Assembly: GCF_003997495.1 (NCBI RefSeq)
Contig: NZ_RZRU01000008.1
Location: 1-47,894, forward strand
From: Mesorhizobium sp. M7A.F.Ca.US.008.03.1.1
GTDB taxonomy: Bacteria > Pseudomonadota > Alphaproteobacteria > Rhizobiales > Rhizobiaceae
Length of the DNA stretch: 47,894 nucleotides
Direction: 5' to 3'
In this document: positions 32,341-41,157 of the stretch, piece after piece
Numbering within the stretch: position 1 is the first letter of the stretch
How the letters are laid out: each line of letters opens with the position of its first letter
Program-made: the position numbers and the translations under genes
The notes under the pieces: model-generated
Told to the model about the DNA's origin: nothing
The model's input: the letters and a program-made list of their open reading frames with translations, nothing else
Databases searched by the model: none

Positions 32341-33199
32341 GCGCCGCCTCCCTGCTTCCGCTCGTCCTGATCCACAGCGCGGCCAGCAGCAGCGCTGTGC
32401 CGCCATAGATCAGTCCAGCCGGAACCCACATTACCAGCCCGGCTAGCTGCTGGTCTTCCAGGGGGCTCAAATTCCACAGTGCCGCTCCCACGGCGTTCTC
32501 CGGGTACCAGAGTCGTGGCGAGAGCAACAGGAGAACGCCGAGCAGACCGGTATGCAGCGAGGTGATGAAGAGGTGCATCACTGCGCTCCCATAGGCATGC
32601 TGGCGGCCGGGACGCGGCAAGAGTACCCACCAGAACAGCAGCCCTGTTCCGAAGAAGCTCGCGTGCTGAGCATAGTGCATCACGCCGCGTTCGAGCGCGG
32701 CCTCGAACAACACCGGGATGTGCCAGATCCATATGGCTATGCCGTGGATAATGGTCGCGCTGATCGGCCGCGTTGCGAAGGCCCAGACCACCCTCAGCCA
32801 ATTGGCGTGCCCGGCAATTCCCAGAATGCGCCGGAACCGGGTGGGTAGGCCCCACATCAAGGCCGCAGCCGGGCAGGCAGAGACCAACAGCGGCGCCGCC
32901 ACGGCCATCAGAAGTTCATGCTCGATCATATGCGCCGCAAATACCTGCTCGCCGAGCGCATGAATCGGGCTGACCAATGCGGCTGTCAACACGCCCCATC
33001 CGGCCGTGAACAGCAGAGCCTGGCGCAGCCGCAAAGTCCTGCCGCGGCTGCTGCGCCGCCAAAGCCGACTCGCGCCCACGACATAGGCGAGTCCGAGGAC
33101 GGCAAGCGGCAGCGTAATGGGCAGCGCGAGCGTCCACCCGGCCTCAGGTGCGCCGGCGCCGTAGCAGATGGAAGTAGAGAACAGCGCGTCCAGGTTCAT
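32321..33199 (-). CDS. ctaG: Cytochrome c oxidase assembly protein CtaG, caa3 type
   Basis: This 292-residue protein has about seven membrane helices with His residues at membrane edges (HMIEHELLM, IHGIAIWIWHIP, HYAQHASFFG), as in the CtaG_caa3 family needed for copper-containing caa3 oxidase assembly. It is not the unrelated CtaG/Cox11 protein. The ATG at 33199 overlaps the stop of the upstream gene (ATGA). A GTG at 33208 is a possible alternative. Confidence 0.87.
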   Translation of the reverse strand: MNLDALFSTSICYGAGAPEAGWTLALPITLPLAVLGLAYVVGASRLWRRSSRGRTLRLRQALLFTAGWGVLTAALVSPIHALGEQVFAAHMIEHELLMAVAAPLLVSACPAAALMWGLPTRFRRILGIAGHANWLRVVWAFATRPISATIIHGIAIWIWHIPVLFEAALERGVMHYAQHASFFGTGLLFWWVLLPRPGRQHAYGSAVMHLFITSLHTGLLGVLLLLSPRLWYPENAVGAALWNLSPLEDQQLAGLVMWVPAGLIYGGTALLLAALWIRTSGSREAAHAYELV

Positions 33200-33537
33200 C
33201 GCAGGCACTCATCCAGGATCAGCGCCGCGCTGCCTTGAATGAGGATCACAAGCGCAAACAGCAACGCCGACAACATTCCGAGGTTGGCGACGAAGCGCTC
33301 CGTGCCGGGCGTACGCTCCGGCTTGAATCCGGCACCGCCTCGCCGCTTCGCCCGCCACGACAGCGCCCCGCCGAGCAGCGACAACAAGACGAGCAGCAGC
33401 GCCACGGGAAGCACGACCGGCACCTGGCGATTGCATTGCCAAGACACCAGCGCATAATTCAGCTGTGTCGAGACCGCCCAGGCCAGCGGACCCGACAGAA
33501 GACCACCCCAAGACGTTCCCAACCGCAACGCTCGCAT
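33196..33537 (-). CDS. Small membrane protein of the oxidase operon, 113 residues
   Basis: Three hydrophobic segments (about 9-27, 39-58 and 84-106) with a basic cytoplasmic loop between the second and third. It has a single Trp-Gln-Cys motif (SWQC). I do not recognise a named family. Its position between coxC and ctaG, one base after coxC, suggests a role in oxidase assembly or as a small subunit (inference). Confidence 0.75.
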   Translation of the reverse strand: MRALRLGTSWGGLLSGPLAWAVSTQLNYALVSWQCNRQVPVVLPVALLLVLLSLLGGALSWRAKRRGGAGFKPERTPGTERFVANLGMLSALLFALVILIQGSAALILDECLR

Positions 33538-33538
33538 G

Positions 33539-34144
33539 TCAGCCTAGCCTCGGCGCCCAATAGATGAGCAGATAGATCGGGATCCAGGTCAGGACCACGA
33601 AATCCCAGTAGAAGACATTGTCGCCGACATCGCCGAAGCGCCGGCCGCTATAGCCGTGGCGCGTGAACATCAGCACTGTCAGCACGATGGTGTCGCCGAC
33701 ATCGGTTATGAGGTGCGTGGTGTGCAGGCCAAGCAGCACCCAGAGCATCGACCCATAGGCGTTCGTGTCCCAATAGATGTTGAGGGCGGGGAATTCGAAC
33801 CAGCGCACGACGAGCGGAGCGATCCCGAGCAGCGACATGACCACCAGGCCGATCCGCACCGGAACCATGGAGCATTGCTTGGCATAGCGGTGGAGGATAT
33901 GGTTGGGCACAAGGCTGACGACAAACAAAATCGTGACGATCGTTCCGGGCCAATGGTTCGGCTGCGGTGCGCTGAGCGGCCATGCTGGCCATGACAGCGC
34001 AAGGTAGAGATATGCGCCCGCCGCCAGCGCAAAACCGGTGCCTTCCAAAGCCATGAAGCCGAGCGTGCCCCACCAGGTGGGGCTGCGCGGACCATGCCCG
34101 AAGGTCGGCAGGCCAGAAAGATCGGCGGCGGCGCGCTGCTTCAT
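33539..34144 (-). CDS. coxC: Cytochrome c oxidase subunit III
   Basis: The 201-residue protein has five membrane helices, and the typical helix ends WWGTLGFMALEGTGFA, GLHTTHLITDVGDT and VFYWDFVVLTWIPIYLLIYW. It is the short, five-helix form of CtaE/CoxC. Its ATG overlaps the coxA stop (ATGA). It stabilises the catalytic core of the oxidase in the inner membrane. Confidence 0.9.
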   Translation of the reverse strand: MKQRAAADLSGLPTFGHGPRSPTWWGTLGFMALEGTGFALAAGAYLYLALSWPAWPLSAPQPNHWPGTIVTILFVVSLVPNHILHRYAKQCSMVPVRIGLVVMSLLGIAPLVVRWFEFPALNIYWDTNAYGSMLWVLLGLHTTHLITDVGDTIVLTVLMFTRHGYSGRRFGDVGDNVFYWDFVVLTWIPIYLLIYWAPRLG

Positions 34145-36111
34145 TCCTGGTCCTCCGGATCGCCCTTAGGCCAAAACCAACCGATCAACGTGATGGCGAT
34201 CGGCGCCGCGCCCCAGACGATCGCCCAGGGCGTGAAGATCGAATAGAGAAACGTACCGCCGACGGCGAGCGCCGCGAGAAGCGGCCAGATCGACGGTGTG
34301 GCCGATTTCTCACGAATGTCGGGATAAGCTTCGGCCACGGTCGAGATGAGGAGCTCGCGCGCATCGACGCGGAGTCCGGTTGCTACAGGTAGCGCCTCGC
34401 GCTCGGCCCAGAGCGGCTCGATATGGGTGACGACGGGAATGCGTGCGAAATTATAGCTCGGCGGCGGCGAGGATGTTGCCCACTCCAAGGTTCCTGCGTC
34501 CCACGGATTGTTGCCGGCCGAGGTGCCTTTCAACGCGCCATGCACAAGGTTGAAGGTGAACAGGACAAAGCTCAGGAAGAAGAGTAGCGCCCCGGCCGAG
34601 ATGAAAAGGTTGATGTTGCCCCAGCCAAGCTCGGCCGGATAGGTGTAGACCCGTCGTGGCATGCCCCATAGGCCGACGAGATGCATCGGGAAAAAGGCCG
34701 CATTAAACCCGATGAAGGCCAGCCAGAAATGCCAACGCCCGAGGCGTTCGCTCATCATGCGGCCGCTGATCTTCGGGAACCAGAAATAAGCCGCGCCGAG
34801 CAACGGGAACACCGAGCCGCCAATCAGCACGTAGTGGAAATGCGCGACGACGAAATAGGTGTCGTGCACCTGAAGATCCAATGGCACAGAGGCGAGCATG
34901 ACGCCGGTCAGTCCGCCGATGACGAAGATGAAGAAGAAGCCGAAGACAAACAGCAACGGGGTCCGGATCACCGGTCTGCCATCCCATAATGTTGCCAGCC
35001 AGCAGAAGATCTGCACGCCGTTCGGAATGGCGATCATCATGCTGGACGCGGTGAAGAAGCTTGCGCCGAGCTTCGGCAATCCGGTGGCGAACATGTGATG
35101 GACCCAGAGCCCGAACGACAGGAGGCCGACAGCGAAGAGTGACAGGACAAGTCCGAGATGGCCGAATGTCGGTCGCCTGGCGAAAGCGGGGATGATCGAA
35201 GAGACCATGCCCGTCGCCGGCAAGAAGATGATGTAGACTTCCGGATGGCCGAAGAACCAGAAGAGGTGCTGGAACAGCAGAGCATCCCCACCCTCAGCCG
35301 GGTTGAAGATATGTGTGCCGACCAGCCGGTCCAGGATCAGGAAGGTCGAGGTGATCATCACTGCCGGCATCGCGAAAACGACCACGAAGGAAGTGACCAG
35401 CATCGCCCAGACATAGAGCGGGATCTTGTCCAGCGACATGCCGGGGGCTCGCTGCTTGAACACGGTGACGATGGTCGCCACCGCCACGGCCAATGACGAC
35501 ACTTCCGTATACGTGATCATCTGCGCCCAGACGTCGGCGCGCTTGCCCGATGCGAATTCGGGGCCCGACAGCGGCACGTAAGCGAACCAGCCCACATCAG
35601 GGGCCATGTTGAGGGCGAAGGACACCCAGGCAAAAGCGCCGCCCGAGACGTAGATCCAGTAGCTGAACGCGTTCAGGCGCGGAAACGCGATGTTGCGGGT
35701 GCCGACCATCAGCGGTACCAGATAGATGCCAGTCGCCTGCACGATAGGCACGGCGAACAGAAACATCATCGTAACGCCATGCATCGTGAACAGCTGGTTG
35801 TAGAGGTCCGGCCCGATCAGGCCGCGTTGTGGTCCCGAGAGCTGGATACGCATGGCGACAGCGTTGAGGCCGCCAAGACACAGGAAAACAAATGCGGTGA
35901 TCAAATAGCGTCGTGCGATCACCTTGTGATCGACGCTAGACAGCGCTCCAAAGATACCGGACGGCGTCCGCCAAGTGCGTTCGAGCCAGCGATGCAGGCT
36001 GGCATCATCCATGCCCGTATCGCGGGGGCCCTCACGTTCGGGAGCAAGGTCGCCCTTGGCCGGGTCTGGTTCCTGGATGTGGCGGTCGCCTGTGACATCG
36101 GCGCTGCTCAT
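34141..36111 (-). CDS. coxA: Cytochrome c oxidase subunit I, caa3/aa3 type
   Basis: This 656-residue catalytic subunit reduces oxygen at a heme-copper centre. Ligands are visible: heme a His111 and His426, CuB His289 with cross-linked Tyr293 (GHPEVY), His338/His339 (WVHH), and heme a3 His424 (AHFHYVL). About 12 membrane helices are followed by two more in a C-terminal extension. The charged N-terminal 55 residues are an extra. The ATG at 36111 overlaps the coxB stop; the open frame beyond it is a shadow of coxB. Confidence 0.94.
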   Translation of the reverse strand: MSSADVTGDRHIQEPDPAKGDLAPEREGPRDTGMDDASLHRWLERTWRTPSGIFGALSSVDHKVIARRYLITAFVFLCLGGLNAVAMRIQLSGPQRGLIGPDLYNQLFTMHGVTMMFLFAVPIVQATGIYLVPLMVGTRNIAFPRLNAFSYWIYVSGGAFAWVSFALNMAPDVGWFAYVPLSGPEFASGKRADVWAQMITYTEVSSLAVAVATIVTVFKQRAPGMSLDKIPLYVWAMLVTSFVVVFAMPAVMITSTFLILDRLVGTHIFNPAEGGDALLFQHLFWFFGHPEVYIIFLPATGMVSSIIPAFARRPTFGHLGLVLSLFAVGLLSFGLWVHHMFATGLPKLGASFFTASSMMIAIPNGVQIFCWLATLWDGRPVIRTPLLFVFGFFFIFVIGGLTGVMLASVPLDLQVHDTYFVVAHFHYVLIGGSVFPLLGAAYFWFPKISGRMMSERLGRWHFWLAFIGFNAAFFPMHLVGLWGMPRRVYTYPAELGWGNINLFISAGALLFFLSFVLFTFNLVHGALKGTSAGNNPWDAGTLEWATSSPPPSYNFARIPVVTHIEPLWAEREALPVATGLRVDARELLISTVAEAYPDIREKSATPSIWPLLAALAVGGTFLYSIFTPWAIVWGAAPIAITLIGWFWPKGDPEDQE

Positions 36112-37121
36112 TTCAGCCCCTCGAGATAAGCGACGATTGCGTTGAGCTCGTCGCCATTGAGATCTGCCACTGGCATGTGGGAACCCGGCTTGATGCCTTG
36201 CGGGTCGGCTATCCAGGCGGCGAGATTGCCGCGGCTCATCGTCAGCGTTCCGGCCGCCAGTGTTTTCCGGCTGGCGATGTGGGTGAGATCGGGAGCCACC
36301 GTTCCGCCGGCCGGCGTTCCCCCGATCCTGTGGCACATCACGCAGGGGCGCTTGAGGAACAGGTCCGCGCCGGCCTTGGCTTCGCCGCTCGCCGGCGCGC
36401 CGGCCGGCTGCAACTGGTCGTTCAGCCAAGCATCGAATTTCGAGCGCGGCTCGGCGATGATGAAGGTGCCCATATTGGCATGCTGCGCGCCGCAGAATTC
36501 AGCGCATTGACCGCGGTAGACGCCCGGCTTGTCCGCCTTGATGTCCAGCACGTTCATGTGACCCGGTATAAGGTCGAGCTTACCGGCCAAGCTTGGGATC
36601 CAGAACGAATGGATCACATCCGTCGAGGTCAAAAGAAGCCGCACCGGCTCGCCGGCGGGGATGTGGACCTCATTCGCCGTCGTCAGGATGCGGCTCGGCG
36701 TAGCATTCTCGTAACGCACCTCCCACCACCACTGATGCCCGGTTACCCTGATTGTCAGCGCAGCGTCCGAGCCAATGGCGGCAAGCGTCCTGTTGGCGAA
36801 AAAGCTCAGCAGCGTAAGTCCGATCAGGATTATGGCGGTAAGCCCGACAGCGCTGACAACCACGCGCATCTTGCGGCGTTCGGCCCCTGCGTTGAGTAAG
36901 AGGGGTTCATCGCCGGGACGCGATCGCATGACCAGCGGTGCTGCGAGCGCGATCATCACCAGCACCCACACAACCGCGCAAAGCGCGGTGAAGAACCAGA
37001 TCAGCCAGGCCAACTCGCCGGCTGCGGGGCCCTTCGGGTCCAGCGCCGACTGCCAGCCTGCGCATCCCTGCAGAAGCAGGACACAGAAGGGGGCAAGCGC
37101 CATGAAGGCCAACCGTTTCAC
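36108..37121 (-). CDS. coxB: Cytochrome c oxidase subunit II with fused cytochrome c
   Basis: The 337-residue protein has a lipoprotein signal (LLLQGC, Cys20), two membrane helices, a CuA domain with His171, C206-x3-C210, His214 and Met217, and a C-terminal cytochrome c domain with heme motif CVMCH (260-264). The fusion identifies a caa3 oxidase. Electrons from a soluble or anchored cytochrome c enter by the fused domain. It overlaps both neighbours by four bases. Confidence 0.94.
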   Translation of the reverse strand: MKRLAFMALAPFCVLLLQGCAGWQSALDPKGPAAGELAWLIWFFTALCAVVWVLVMIALAAPLVMRSRPGDEPLLLNAGAERRKMRVVVSAVGLTAIILIGLTLLSFFANRTLAAIGSDAALTIRVTGHQWWWEVRYENATPSRILTTANEVHIPAGEPVRLLLTSTDVIHSFWIPSLAGKLDLIPGHMNVLDIKADKPGVYRGQCAEFCGAQHANMGTFIIAEPRSKFDAWLNDQLQPAGAPASGEAKAGADLFLKRPCVMCHRIGGTPAGGTVAPDLTHIASRKTLAAGTLTMSRGNLAAWIADPQGIKPGSHMPVADLNGDELNAIVAYLEGLK

Positions 37122-37651
37122 GGCGACTTTCCCAGTGTCGCGGCATCCGGCAGGCGGTTTTCCGAGGGATGCACCATCATGTCGTCATTGCGCTGCGGCG
37201 CGGCGGAGGAGGGCGCGTTGCCGCCCAGTGCGCGCACATATGCCGCCAGCTCCCACATCTGGTCGTCGGGTATCTTCTGGCCGAAGCTCGGCATCCCGTT
37301 CGGCCTGCCGTCGCGGATCGTGGCGTGGATGCTTTCGATCGAGCTGCCGTAGAGCCACTTCTCGTCCATCAGCGCCGGACCCATGCCGCCACCGCCATTG
37401 GCATGGCAGCCCGAGCAGTTGAACCAGCTGAACAGGCGTTTGCCCTCGCTCATGTGGAAGGCGTTGGCCTCGAAGCTCGCCGCCTTGTTGTCGGTGGGAG
37501 AGGGTCGCTGTCCGCCCGGCTCCAACGTGGTCACAGGCGTCGGCTGCTCACCTGAGCCGAGCGCCGATTGCGGTCGCGTGTCGCGCTCCTCGCGCTGGCA
37601 GGCGACCAGGGCCAGCGTCAAGGGCAGCAACATCGCCAGAGCCTGCCTCAT
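37118..37651 (-). CDS. Lipoprotein cytochrome c, likely dehydrogenase partner
   Basis: This 177-residue protein has a lipobox (ALVAC, Cys18), a disordered linker, and a cytochrome c domain with heme motif CSGCH and distal Met in GMPSFGQKI. The last 35 residues are an extra tail. It lies between xoxJ and coxB, where a cytochrome cL-like (XoxG) acceptor would be expected, so it may carry electrons from the dehydrogenase to the oxidase. That role is inferred from position. Confidence 0.85.
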   Translation of the reverse strand: MRQALAMLLPLTLALVACQREERDTRPQSALGSGEQPTPVTTLEPGGQRPSPTDNKAASFEANAFHMSEGKRLFSWFNCSGCHANGGGGMGPALMDEKWLYGSSIESIHATIRDGRPNGMPSFGQKIPDDQMWELAAYVRALGGNAPSSAAPQRNDDMMVHPSENRLPDAATLGKSP

Positions 37652-38517
37652 CGCGCCGGACTCCCGGCCATGTCCAGACGCGGTACGCCGTATTGCGCCA
37701 GAACCGCGTCAATCTCGGCCTTGTGTCTGGCAAGCGCGCTATTCACATCGCCACGCAGCGCATCGTCCTCGCGCCGAACACCCATTGAGATGTCGTACAT
37801 CAGCGGCAGTTGCGGGCCGTCGATGCGAGGCGTGACCGGCGTGATCCGGAGCGACACCTTTTGCCTCTTGGCGAAATAGCCGGCGAGCGGACCCCAGACC
37901 ACGGCAAGATCGATCTCACCGTTCGCGACAGCTTCGACGATGCGCGCCGGAGGGTTGGGAGCGGAGTAGTCGCCATAGACGGGATAGCCGATCAGGTGTC
38001 CGACGATGCCGCGGCGGCCAAGCGCCTGGACAGGCGGCGAGTTAGCGCCATCGTCGCCGATGAGCTGAACACCGATGCGCAATTCTTGCAACCGCGGGTC
38101 GTTGAAGGAGGCCACGTCCGGGCCGTCCTGGCGGGTCACGAAGACATAGGACGAACGGTAGTAAGGCATGGTGGTGCGCAGCATTTCGAGATTGGCAGGC
38201 GTGCCGGGCACGAGATCGCAAAGGCCTGCCTTCAGCGTGTTGCGGATGAAGCCACGGCGCTGCGCCCACCAAGTATACGTCAGCTTGGCGCCGAGATCAG
38301 TGGCGATAATTTCCGCGATCCTGTTCTCGAAGCCTTGACCGGCCGCGTTCGAAAACGGCATGTTGTTCGGGTCGGCGCACACTCTCAACTCACGTGCATT
38401 GGCAATAGCCGGCAAGAGCAACAAGGCGAGCCCGGCCATGCCGATCGCCACCCGTTGGAACGCCTTTCGCGCCGGACGTACGGTCAAGTCCAATCCATCA
38501 AGGCAGCCGGAACACAT
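37648..38517 (-). CDS. xoxJ: XoxJ-like periplasmic substrate-binding protein
   Basis: This 289-residue protein has a signal peptide (about 18-41) and a type II periplasmic binding fold with ELRVCADPNNMPFSN at its start, as in the MoxJ/XoxJ family that accompanies PQQ alcohol dehydrogenases. It is thought to help dehydrogenase activation. GGGAGG lies eight bases before the ATG, which is 20 bases inside the end of the dehydrogenase gene. Confidence 0.87.
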   Translation of the reverse strand: MCSGCLDGLDLTVRPARKAFQRVAIGMAGLALLLLPAIANARELRVCADPNNMPFSNAAGQGFENRIAEIIATDLGAKLTYTWWAQRRGFIRNTLKAGLCDLVPGTPANLEMLRTTMPYYRSSYVFVTRQDGPDVASFNDPRLQELRIGVQLIGDDGANSPPVQALGRRGIVGHLIGYPVYGDYSAPNPPARIVEAVANGEIDLAVVWGPLAGYFAKRQKVSLRITPVTPRIDGPQLPLMYDISMGVRREDDALRGDVNSALARHKAEIDAVLAQYGVPRLDMAGSPAR

Positions 38518-40378
38518 AAAGCGTGCCTCCCGCCGTGGTAGCGTTCTTCAGATCCTTCATCGCGTTCACGAAGCCAAGTGCAGCGGTGGCATCGCGTGGA
38601 TCGAGGTCGCCCGAAACGATAGCGCCGGCCCAGCCACCGACGCCTGACAGAATTGCGACATATTGGTGCCCGTCGGGGCCGCGATAGGTTATCGGCTGGC
38701 CTATGATCCCGGACGATGTCTTAAACTGCCAAAGCAGATCGCCAGTCCTGGCGCTGACCGCTTTGAACCAGCCTTCCATGGTGCCGTAGAAGGCGACATC
38801 GCCGGCAGTGACGACCGTGCCGCTCCACACCGGGAAGTTCTCTTTCAGGACCCAGGCCGGCTTGGCGGCGGCAACATCCCAGGCGGTGAAGGCACCACGA
38901 TTGCCGCCTGGCCCGGGTATCATGCGTACGTTCATGCCAACATAAGGCGTGCCTGCGATGTAGTTTACCTCGACGCCTTCTTCGTCCATGCAGAGATTGT
39001 TATGGGGGATGTAGAGCAGGCCGGTCTTCGGCGAAAAGGCCGATGGCTGCCAGTCCTTGAGGCCGGAGGCTGTTGGGCAAATGTCTCGGACCACCTTGCC
39101 GGTGCCGGTTCTCTTGTCGGGGTTTGCAATCAGGCGGCCGGTCTTCAGATCGACGCCTTTGCTGGAATTGACCGGGCCATAGGCTGTGGCCGACAGCACC
39201 TCGCCAGTGGTCCGATCGAGGATATAGAGGTAGCCGTTGCGTTCCGGTCGGACAAGGACCTTGCGCGGCTTGCCTTGCCAGGTCATGTCCAGAAGGATCT
39301 GCTCGTTGATGCCGTCATAGTCATGGAGGTCATGCGGGCTCCACTGATAGAACCACTTCGCCGCTCCGGTATCGGCGTCACGCGCGAAAATACCGGACGT
39401 CCATTTGTTGTCGCCTGGCCGCAAATCCGGATTCCACGGTCCTGGATTGCCTGTGCCGTGGAAGATCAAGTTCAAGTCCGGATCGTAGGAGATCCAGCCC
39501 CACATATTGCCGCCGCCGATCTTCCAGGCTTCCGGCGGCCATGTCGTCACGCCAAGGTCTGTGCCCTTGTCCATGTCGTAGTGGGGCTTGAAGTCCGGGC
39601 CGATCAGCACATCCTTGTCGGGCCCAGTGCCATAAGCCGTCCAGACAACGTGCCCGTCTCCGGCGTCCAGCGCCTTGACCCAGCCGCGGACGCCCATTTC
39701 GCCGCCGGAATTGCCGACCAGAACTTTGCCCTTCACCACCAGCGGCGCCATGGTGATGGTCTCGCCGATGTTGATGTTGCCGATATGAGCGTTCCAGATC
39801 GGCTTGCCCGTATTTGCATCGAGCGCGATCGTGTGGCCGTCCAGCGTGTTGAAGAAGATGCGCCCGTCGGCGAAGGCCGCTCCGCGGTTGACGACATCGC
39901 AGCAGGCCACTCCTTGTGCCGCCGGCTCGGGGTTAGGCTCGTACTTCCACTTCATCGGCGCGCCGGGCCTGGAAAGGTCGAGCGCGTAGATGATGTTGGG
40001 AAAGGGCGTGACGATGTACATGATGTTGCCGACGACCAGCGGCGCTGCTTCCTGGCCCTTGTTCACGCCGGTCGAGAAGGTGAAGGCGACCTGCAGGTTC
40101 TTGACGTTGCCTTCGTTGATCTCGGTCAGTTCGCTGAAGCGGGTCGACGCGTAGTTCTTGGCCGGCATTGTCCATTGCCCGTCATCGGGTGGCGCCGCGG
40201 TGGCGGGCGGCGCAATAGCCGCCGCCGATGGAGGCTCCGAGGCACCGCTCAGGAATGGGCCGCATGCCAGCAGCATCACCGAGAATATGCAGGTGCGAAA
40301 AGAATTCCAGATCGCCAATGCGCGGGCGCCTTGTGCTGCGTCAACGCCAGCCGGTGCCGGGTGCAGCGTGCCTTTCAT
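38498..40378 (-). CDS. xoxF: PQQ-dependent alcohol dehydrogenase, lanthanide (XoxF-like) type
   Basis: This 626-residue periplasmic eight-bladed propeller enzyme oxidises methanol or other primary alcohols and passes electrons to cytochrome c. The vicinal disulfide C159-C160 stacks on PQQ. The catalytic Asp353 is followed by Asp355 (motif DYD), the extra acid that marks lanthanide-dependent enzymes; calcium MxaF has Ala there. Other expected metal ligands are Glu227 and Asn311. A signal region lies at about 25-47. No mxa genes are nearby. Substrate is not proven, so the symbol is by type. Confidence 0.87.
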   Translation of the reverse strand: MKGTLHPAPAGVDAAQGARALAIWNSFRTCIFSVMLLACGPFLSGASEPPSAAAIAPPATAAPPDDGQWTMPAKNYASTRFSELTEINEGNVKNLQVAFTFSTGVNKGQEAAPLVVGNIMYIVTPFPNIIYALDLSRPGAPMKWKYEPNPEPAAQGVACCDVVNRGAAFADGRIFFNTLDGHTIALDANTGKPIWNAHIGNINIGETITMAPLVVKGKVLVGNSGGEMGVRGWVKALDAGDGHVVWTAYGTGPDKDVLIGPDFKPHYDMDKGTDLGVTTWPPEAWKIGGGNMWGWISYDPDLNLIFHGTGNPGPWNPDLRPGDNKWTSGIFARDADTGAAKWFYQWSPHDLHDYDGINEQILLDMTWQGKPRKVLVRPERNGYLYILDRTTGEVLSATAYGPVNSSKGVDLKTGRLIANPDKRTGTGKVVRDICPTASGLKDWQPSAFSPKTGLLYIPHNNLCMDEEGVEVNYIAGTPYVGMNVRMIPGPGGNRGAFTAWDVAAAKPAWVLKENFPVWSGTVVTAGDVAFYGTMEGWFKAVSARTGDLLWQFKTSSGIIGQPITYRGPDGHQYVAILSGVGGWAGAIVSGDLDPRDATAALGFVNAMKDLKNATTAGGTLYVFRLP

Positions 40379-41157
40379 TTGTGGATCGAGCCTCCCACGC
40401 CGGCGCCGAGCTCCGCCGCGATGTCAGCCTCGGTGCCGGCACAAAGCGGATGGCCCCAGCCCGAGGCGCTTTTGCCGCCGGGATCGAGATCGTAGACGAT
40501 GGCGTCCTTGCGATTGGGGTTGACCCCGGCGGGAACCTTGTCGAGGCCGAGCGCCGCGCGAACACGCCAGGCGACATTGTGATCGGCGCATGAGGAATCT
40601 CCGGAGACCCCGATGCCTCCGACGATGCTCTTGCCGTCATAGAGGGCAAGCCCGCCGCCAAACACAACGACGCCTCCAATCGGCTTGCCGACGAGGGGAT
40701 CGCTGGCGCTTCCGAACGTTTTGGGATCGCCCGCATAGGCTGCGGCCTGGTTGACCGGATTGGTCTCCTGCAAGCCGAAAAGCGGCCCGCCCGGCTGCGC
40801 CCCCGCGTAGAGATTGGCCGTCGATAAGGCCATCTGCGCCAGGCTGAGCCCATTGGCCGTGTTGGCCTTCTCTGCCGCGACGAGGCGACTGCCTGGCCAT
40901 TGCGAATCGGCGGTGGGACCGCTGAAAGCGATCGCGCAGACTGCGCCGTCGCGGGCAATGATAGCGGCCCATTCGTTGGTCTCAAAGCCACCGTTGGCAG
41001 GTCCGCCGCTTGCTTTCACATTGGCCTTGAGGACAGCGAGCAGCTTATCGTGGTCGGCCGGGCAGGGCGCCTGTGCCATGGCTTGGCCCTGTGGGAACAG
41101 GCCAGCCGTCAACAACACCAGACCAAAGGCTGATCGCAAAAGCTGACAGCGATACAT
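40375..41157 (-). CDS. GlcG/HbpS-family secreted heme-binding-like protein
   Basis: After a signal peptide (about 1-28, ending AMAQA) comes a GlcG/HbpS domain with the Gly-rich KPIGGVVVFGGGLALYDGKSIVGGIGVSGDSS segment, normal for this family. Relatives bind heme or small cofactors and often sit beside PQQ alcohol dehydrogenases. It is the first gene of the operon and overlaps xoxF by four bases. ATG codons at 41157, 41169 and 41181 are all possible; 41157 starts the cleanest signal peptide, while 41181 has the better ribosome site. Confidence 0.8.
   Translation of the reverse strand: MYRCQLLRSAFGLVLLTAGLFPQGQAMAQAPCPADHDKLLAVLKANVKASGGPANGGFETNEWAAIIARDGAVCAIAFSGPTADSQWPGSRLVAAEKANTANGLSLAQMALSTANLYAGAQPGGPLFGLQETNPVNQAAAYAGDPKTFGSASDPLVGKPIGGVVVFGGGLALYDGKSIVGGIGVSGDSSCADHNVAWRVRAALGLDKVPAGVNPNRKDAIVYDLDPGGKSASGWGHPLCAGTEADIAAELGAGVGGSIHK

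Noticed and set aside
38663..40495. Plus-strand frame of 610 codons
   Set aside because: It is antisense to xoxF. High GC makes long shadow frames common here.
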